Assembly: GCA_020064725.1 (NCBI GenBank)
Contig: JAGTWJ010000008.1
Coordinates: 1 to 64,000, forward strand
Length of the DNA: 64,000 bases
Direction of reading: 5' to 3'
From: Drechslerella dactyloides
Taxonomy: Eukaryota > Ascomycota > Orbiliomycetes > Orbiliales > Orbiliaceae
Each line of letters opens with the position of its first letter. Within the stretch, counting starts at the first letter, position 1. Below the pieces are notes generated by a model. It made no database searches. It was given only the letters and a program-made list of their open reading frames with translations, and had not been told where the DNA came from. Position numbers and translations under genes: made by a program. This document shows, piece after piece, positions 60,599-64,000 of the stretch.

Positions 60599-61674
60599 GG
60601 AGGACGAAGCTAGGATGCCCAGGTAAATTGGGTAGATACGGCAACCAACCCCAGGGTCGCATAGAGTGTCGTCTCGAACGGATTATTTCTAAGACGAAGC
60701 ATTACATCGCCGCTAGATTACTTGAGTTTGTTGTCCTTCGTTAGAGCTTTGCTAGTTTGTGGGTATTCCCTCAGGGTGACTCTTCCATCTATCCACTCAT
60801 CCGAGCCATATGCATTTCGATATCTAAATAAATTTAAATATCATGATATCAAGGAAGACGTCAACGGATCTGCAACCTCTATCGATATACATCACTTTAG
60901 GTGTAGTCTGATTGATTCATAATACGCATGCAGGACCTACGTGCGTCCAGCTTCTGGCGTGTGAGACGCTACCTAAGCAAACCAGGTTTTGGGGACCCTC
61001 GCCGTAATTATAAAATTGACCTACGTCACTAGAAGTCTTTGTCAGAGCGAGTTCACAACCAGGAAACATATCCCATTATTGGCACGGATTCCAATGTTCT
61101 TACATCTGGTGTGCGTGTGGCATGCAGATAGATGATCTATATGACTGATCAAGTCGTCTTTGGACCATGGTTCCGGTCCAGCCGTGCAGAAACGGACCGT
61201 GCAGAGATCCGACTTACACTACGAAAGTGTGCCATACAACTTATTCCAGCGAATAGCACTACACATATATACACAGCGCTAGCGACAATTTTATACACAA
61301 CAGTGAAAACACCAGTTGTCTCGATAAATTACCCACAAAGAGGATATATAGCTGTCCATATGCTAATACTCGAATATCTCAACGCTATATAATCGCTAAA
61401 TATAGGGGAAAACAACCGGGCTCTACCTGCCCCTTTAACGAGGCTTCGAGTTGAATCCAACTAGCGACGCGGGTTACGCCACTCCGCAAAGCCATAGAGT
61501 TGTATCAACAATGCGCGTGCATTGCACCCCAGCGTCTACAATCTTTAGAACCGGAGGTCTATCTGCTGAGACGATGCCCAATATTCCCAGTCCACCTTCC
61601 GGTAGAACCTGGTGTCTCCAGCCTGTGACTCTAGCATTCTAGAATTCATAACTGCTATATCTCACCCTATCGTC
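60599..61674. other. Intergenic region between isa1-like and dsc3-like genes
   Basis: The genes are convergent, so this holds both 3' flanks. Short frames (60722-60922 and 61132-61392) show no recognisable product. Confidence 0.5.
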
Positions 61675-62814
61675 TCAACTAGCACTACCCAGCCGCAAGA
61701 GCCCAAACACGCAGTTCATCAGCAAGCCAGCAATGACCGCCAGCTGTCGCTTTGAATTCCCCAAGGTTCCTTCTTCCCGCAGCATCCACATGATGCACAG
61801 CGGCCAGAAGAACCCCCACATGACTCCAATCAGCGTATCTTCGAGTCCACCGCTTTCATTATTAGCACCGGCATCTGCCGTCTCCGTCTCGTTACTGGCA
61901 GATTCGTCTATCCACTGTTCTTCCAATGCCAACGCCCGTCGCCGGGACTCTTCATCGAGGAGGGAGAAGCCCAGGCCGCTAGAAGCATCGGCGCTGCCGT
62001 CGAGCGATGGAGCAGCATTGCTCAAGAGTGTTCCGTGGAACTGGCTGCGAAGCGCTGCAATGTCTGCTTCCGTAAATCCGGCATTTAGCAGTCGATCGAA
62101 CCCCTGTGGAGCGGGCAACGTTGAAGGGTGGTGAATCGCTTGTGACTATAGAAACCCCGCCAGACAATTAGCCTTTATTTCCTCACGGTGTGCACCGGAC
62201 CAAGCGATAACCCTGGCTTGAACGTGTCTGTAGGTATGTACCTCGGTCTCTACCTCCTCCGCCAACTCCGCGTCCGTGAGTTCGTCGCCGATGCTACAGT
62301 GGATGTATACGCCCGCCGTCGTAGATCCCGTGCCATTGCTGCTAGAATCTTCGTCCTCGGGCTCAGGCCTGACCACCTCTTTGCCCTTACGAGACCCACG
62401 CTTGGGCGGTGGCGGAGGGGCCTTCCGCTCTTCTGTGGTAAATGCAGATAGCTTGGAGACGCCGAGCGACTGTCCGATGTTCGCTTTGTCACCAAGGACT
62501 TTGCCCCCGTATATCAGGCGGAGCCTGCGGCGACCGGTCTCGGCTGGTAGAGAGGTACGGATTAGGCGTTTTAGCGTGGAGATGTTGGTCGAGTACGGTG
62601 TTTGGATCGTCCGGGTGAGGTCTGGCAGGGACGACGCGAAGCGCACAGTGATCGCGACGGGGGTTTGCGGCGGTTCGACCTTCGACCCGGCCGCCGACAC
62701 CGCGGACGACGAAGCTGAGGCCGAAGAAGAGTCCTGAAACGTGGATAGCGTGGAGCCGTGCAGCGGGAGGAGAGGCTCGCGGGCCGGATCGCGGGCAGAG
62801 GATGAGGAACTCAT
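61675..62814 (-). CDS. dsc3: Dsc E3 ubiquitin ligase complex subunit 3-like protein
   Basis: Dsc3 is a subunit of the Golgi/ER Dsc E3 ligase that cleaves the SREBP-type factor in fungi. Exons 62814-62187 and 62138-61675 with a 48-bp intron (GTGAGG donor, CTAAT branch site, AAG acceptor) give 363 residues (1092 nt); the acceptor choice is the least certain part. The N-half is a ubiquitin-like fold (A-I-T-V-R-F ... L-R-L-I-Y-G-G-K-V-L) after a Ser-rich start. The C-half begins P-Q-G-F-D-R-L-L-N-A-G-F and has L-E-E-Q-W-I-D. It ends in two membrane segments (W-G-F-F-W-P-L-C-I-M-W-M and L-A-V-I-A-G-L-L-M-N-C-V-F-G). This order (ubiquitin-like, linker, G-F-D-R-L-L, two TM) is that of the Dsc3 family. 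Confidence 0.87.
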
Positions 62815-63225
62815 CGGTGCGGCTTAACGGTGATTGCGGAACGGCGAAGCAGGCTCATGTCATCGTCCGTCTGTCTGAACAGGTCATCGTCGTGTAAAGG
62901 AGGCCTTCATAAAGTCCCGGGAGGAGAAGATTGAACGAGTGACTTGCATTCGGGCCCGGCGTGGCCAAATGGAATCCCGGCGGTCGTTCTGGCCGAAACA
63001 AAGACGTGGACATTGCGACGAGATGTCACCGCGCTGACTAAGCTGCGAAGAGTCGCGCATGACGTCGCATTATCAATCCATCAGAACGAAACACCATGCT
63101 GGATGGCCAAGCGGGCCCTTGACAGCATCTTGATCGCATTTACAGTTGCCTGGTTTCCATTGCTCGAAATTGCATCTCACTAACCATCCCATCGACGCCA
63201 CACAGGAGCTGAGAGTCCAAGTATC
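62815..63225. other. Divergent promoter region between dsc3-like and nfu1-like genes
   Basis: About 410 bases hold both promoters. No obvious TATA box. A plus-strand frame (62944-63183) is not supported as a gene. Confidence 0.5.
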
Positions 63226-64000
63226 ATGGCCTCCGCGCCCGCGATGAGGTCCATCACAACCTCCCTCCTGCGCTCGCAGATATCACGAACATCGACAGCC
63301 TCAATCATACGGCATACACCGAGACGGACACTCTTTTCCAGCCGTCTACCTTCGCGGCCACCGCTACTCCATCATGGCCGCCCTATGCGCTTGCTGCCCC
63401 GCGCGGCGCCGTTCGCTCAGACACGCAGCCTCTTCATCCAGACTGAACCCACCCCGAATCCCGACGTAGGTCCTTACTCTTTCTTTGCATTCTGGTTGTA
63501 CATATCATGTTGCCGTATAGTCGTTGTCATTAAATTAATATAAACGCTCCAGGCCCTAAAATTCATCCCAGGCCTGCCAGTCCTCCCTCCGAAATCCGCC
63601 AGCATCGAATACACGGACGGCCGCCAAACCACAAACTCCCCACTAGCCCGTTCCCTCTTCCAGGTCGACGGCGTGCAGTCCGTCTTCTACGGCCCGGACT
63701 TCATCACCGTGACCAAGACGCCGGACTCCCTCTGGTCCTACCTTAAACCCGAGGTCTTCGCGCTGGTAACCGAACACCTGAACAATGGTGCCCCAGTCGT
63801 TCTCCCCGGCGAGGCTGTCGCGAGCACGGACACTGTCCCGGAAGAAGGTGACAGCGAGGTCGTCAGCATGATCAAGGAGCTGCTGGACACGAGGATACGA
63901 CCAGCCATCCAAGAGGGTAGGCACTCTCAACCCCCACCTCCCTCTCTACAACAGTTATATCCAGCCAGACTCACTGACGAGACTAACATCGATACAGACG
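63226..64000 (+). CDS. nfu1: Mitochondrial Fe-S scaffold/carrier, Nfu1 type (3' end beyond window)
   Basis: Nfu1 delivers [4Fe-4S] clusters to mitochondrial enzymes such as lipoyl synthase. Exon 1 is 63226-63465 (Arg-rich presequence, then F-I-Q-T-E-P-T-P-N-P-D). Exon 2 is 63553-63916 (A-L-K-F-I-P-G, later D-G-V-Q-S-V-F-Y-G-P-D-F-I-T-V-T-K), after an 87-bp intron. A third exon starts at 63998, where the split codon restores Q-E-D before the window ends. The visible part is the Nfu N-terminal domain; the C-terminal NifU-like C-X2-C domain lies outside. The gene is divergent from dsc3 and 2.6 kb from isa1, whose product works in the same pathway. Confidence 0.92.

Overview
The window looks like a chromosome segment of a filamentous ascomycete (Pezizomycotina, possibly a Dothideomycete). 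The grounds are short (about 48-90 bp) GT-AG introns with CTAAC/CTGAC-type branch sites, a highly reducing type I polyketide synthase (PKS), a Dsc3-type protein, and a very AT-rich repeat block whose decay pattern (C-to-T and G-to-A, destroying CpA/TpG) is that of repeat-induced point mutation (RIP). The species cannot be read from the sequence.

Bases 1 to about 24,800 are an AT-rich, RIP-degraded transposon graveyard with no intact gene. Its core is a full-length Ty3/gypsy chromovirus (7490-17132; 688-bp LTRs; target duplication TAGAT). It landed inside a solo LTR of a related element (7345-7489 plus 17138-17606; duplication ATTTT) and was later hit in its reverse transcriptase by a 250-bp MITE (12366-12615). 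A second chromovirus copy in the opposite orientation runs off the left edge (1-1640). Two decayed Fot/pogo-type DNA transposons of about 1.89 kb (17867-19758, 21745-23635) and a second, nearly identical MITE (20126-20374) follow. The MITEs combine one terminus of each pogo subfamily and are not RIP-degraded.

From about 24.9 to 47 kb base composition is normal, and a small secondary-metabolism locus is visible. It holds a broken highly reducing PKS remnant (ER-KR-ACP, about 25.26-28.09 kb), an apparently intact 2437-residue highly reducing PKS on the minus strand (30223-37865, six exons), a GNAT-fold protein (39099-39868), a 1063-residue tandem group II PLP-dependent decarboxylase-like protein (41561-44807), and an enoyl-CoA hydratase/isomerase (45695-46627). 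The PKS has no release domain and a collapsed methyltransferase domain. The PLP protein seems to divide its catalytic residues between its two halves. Together they could make an amine-containing reduced polyketide; that is inference.

From 47 to 57.6 kb the DNA is gene-poor, with two members of a retropepsin-like (DTG) gene family (one apparently frameshifted, one truncated), a possible small ORF and a separate MITE. A GNAT paralogue with an N-terminal presequence lies at 57683-58732. The last 4 kb return to conserved core genes: isa1-like (mitochondrial Fe-S assembly), dsc3-like (Dsc E3 ligase subunit) and nfu1-like (Fe-S carrier, cut by the window end). No rRNA, tRNA, CRISPR or telomeric repeat was recognised.
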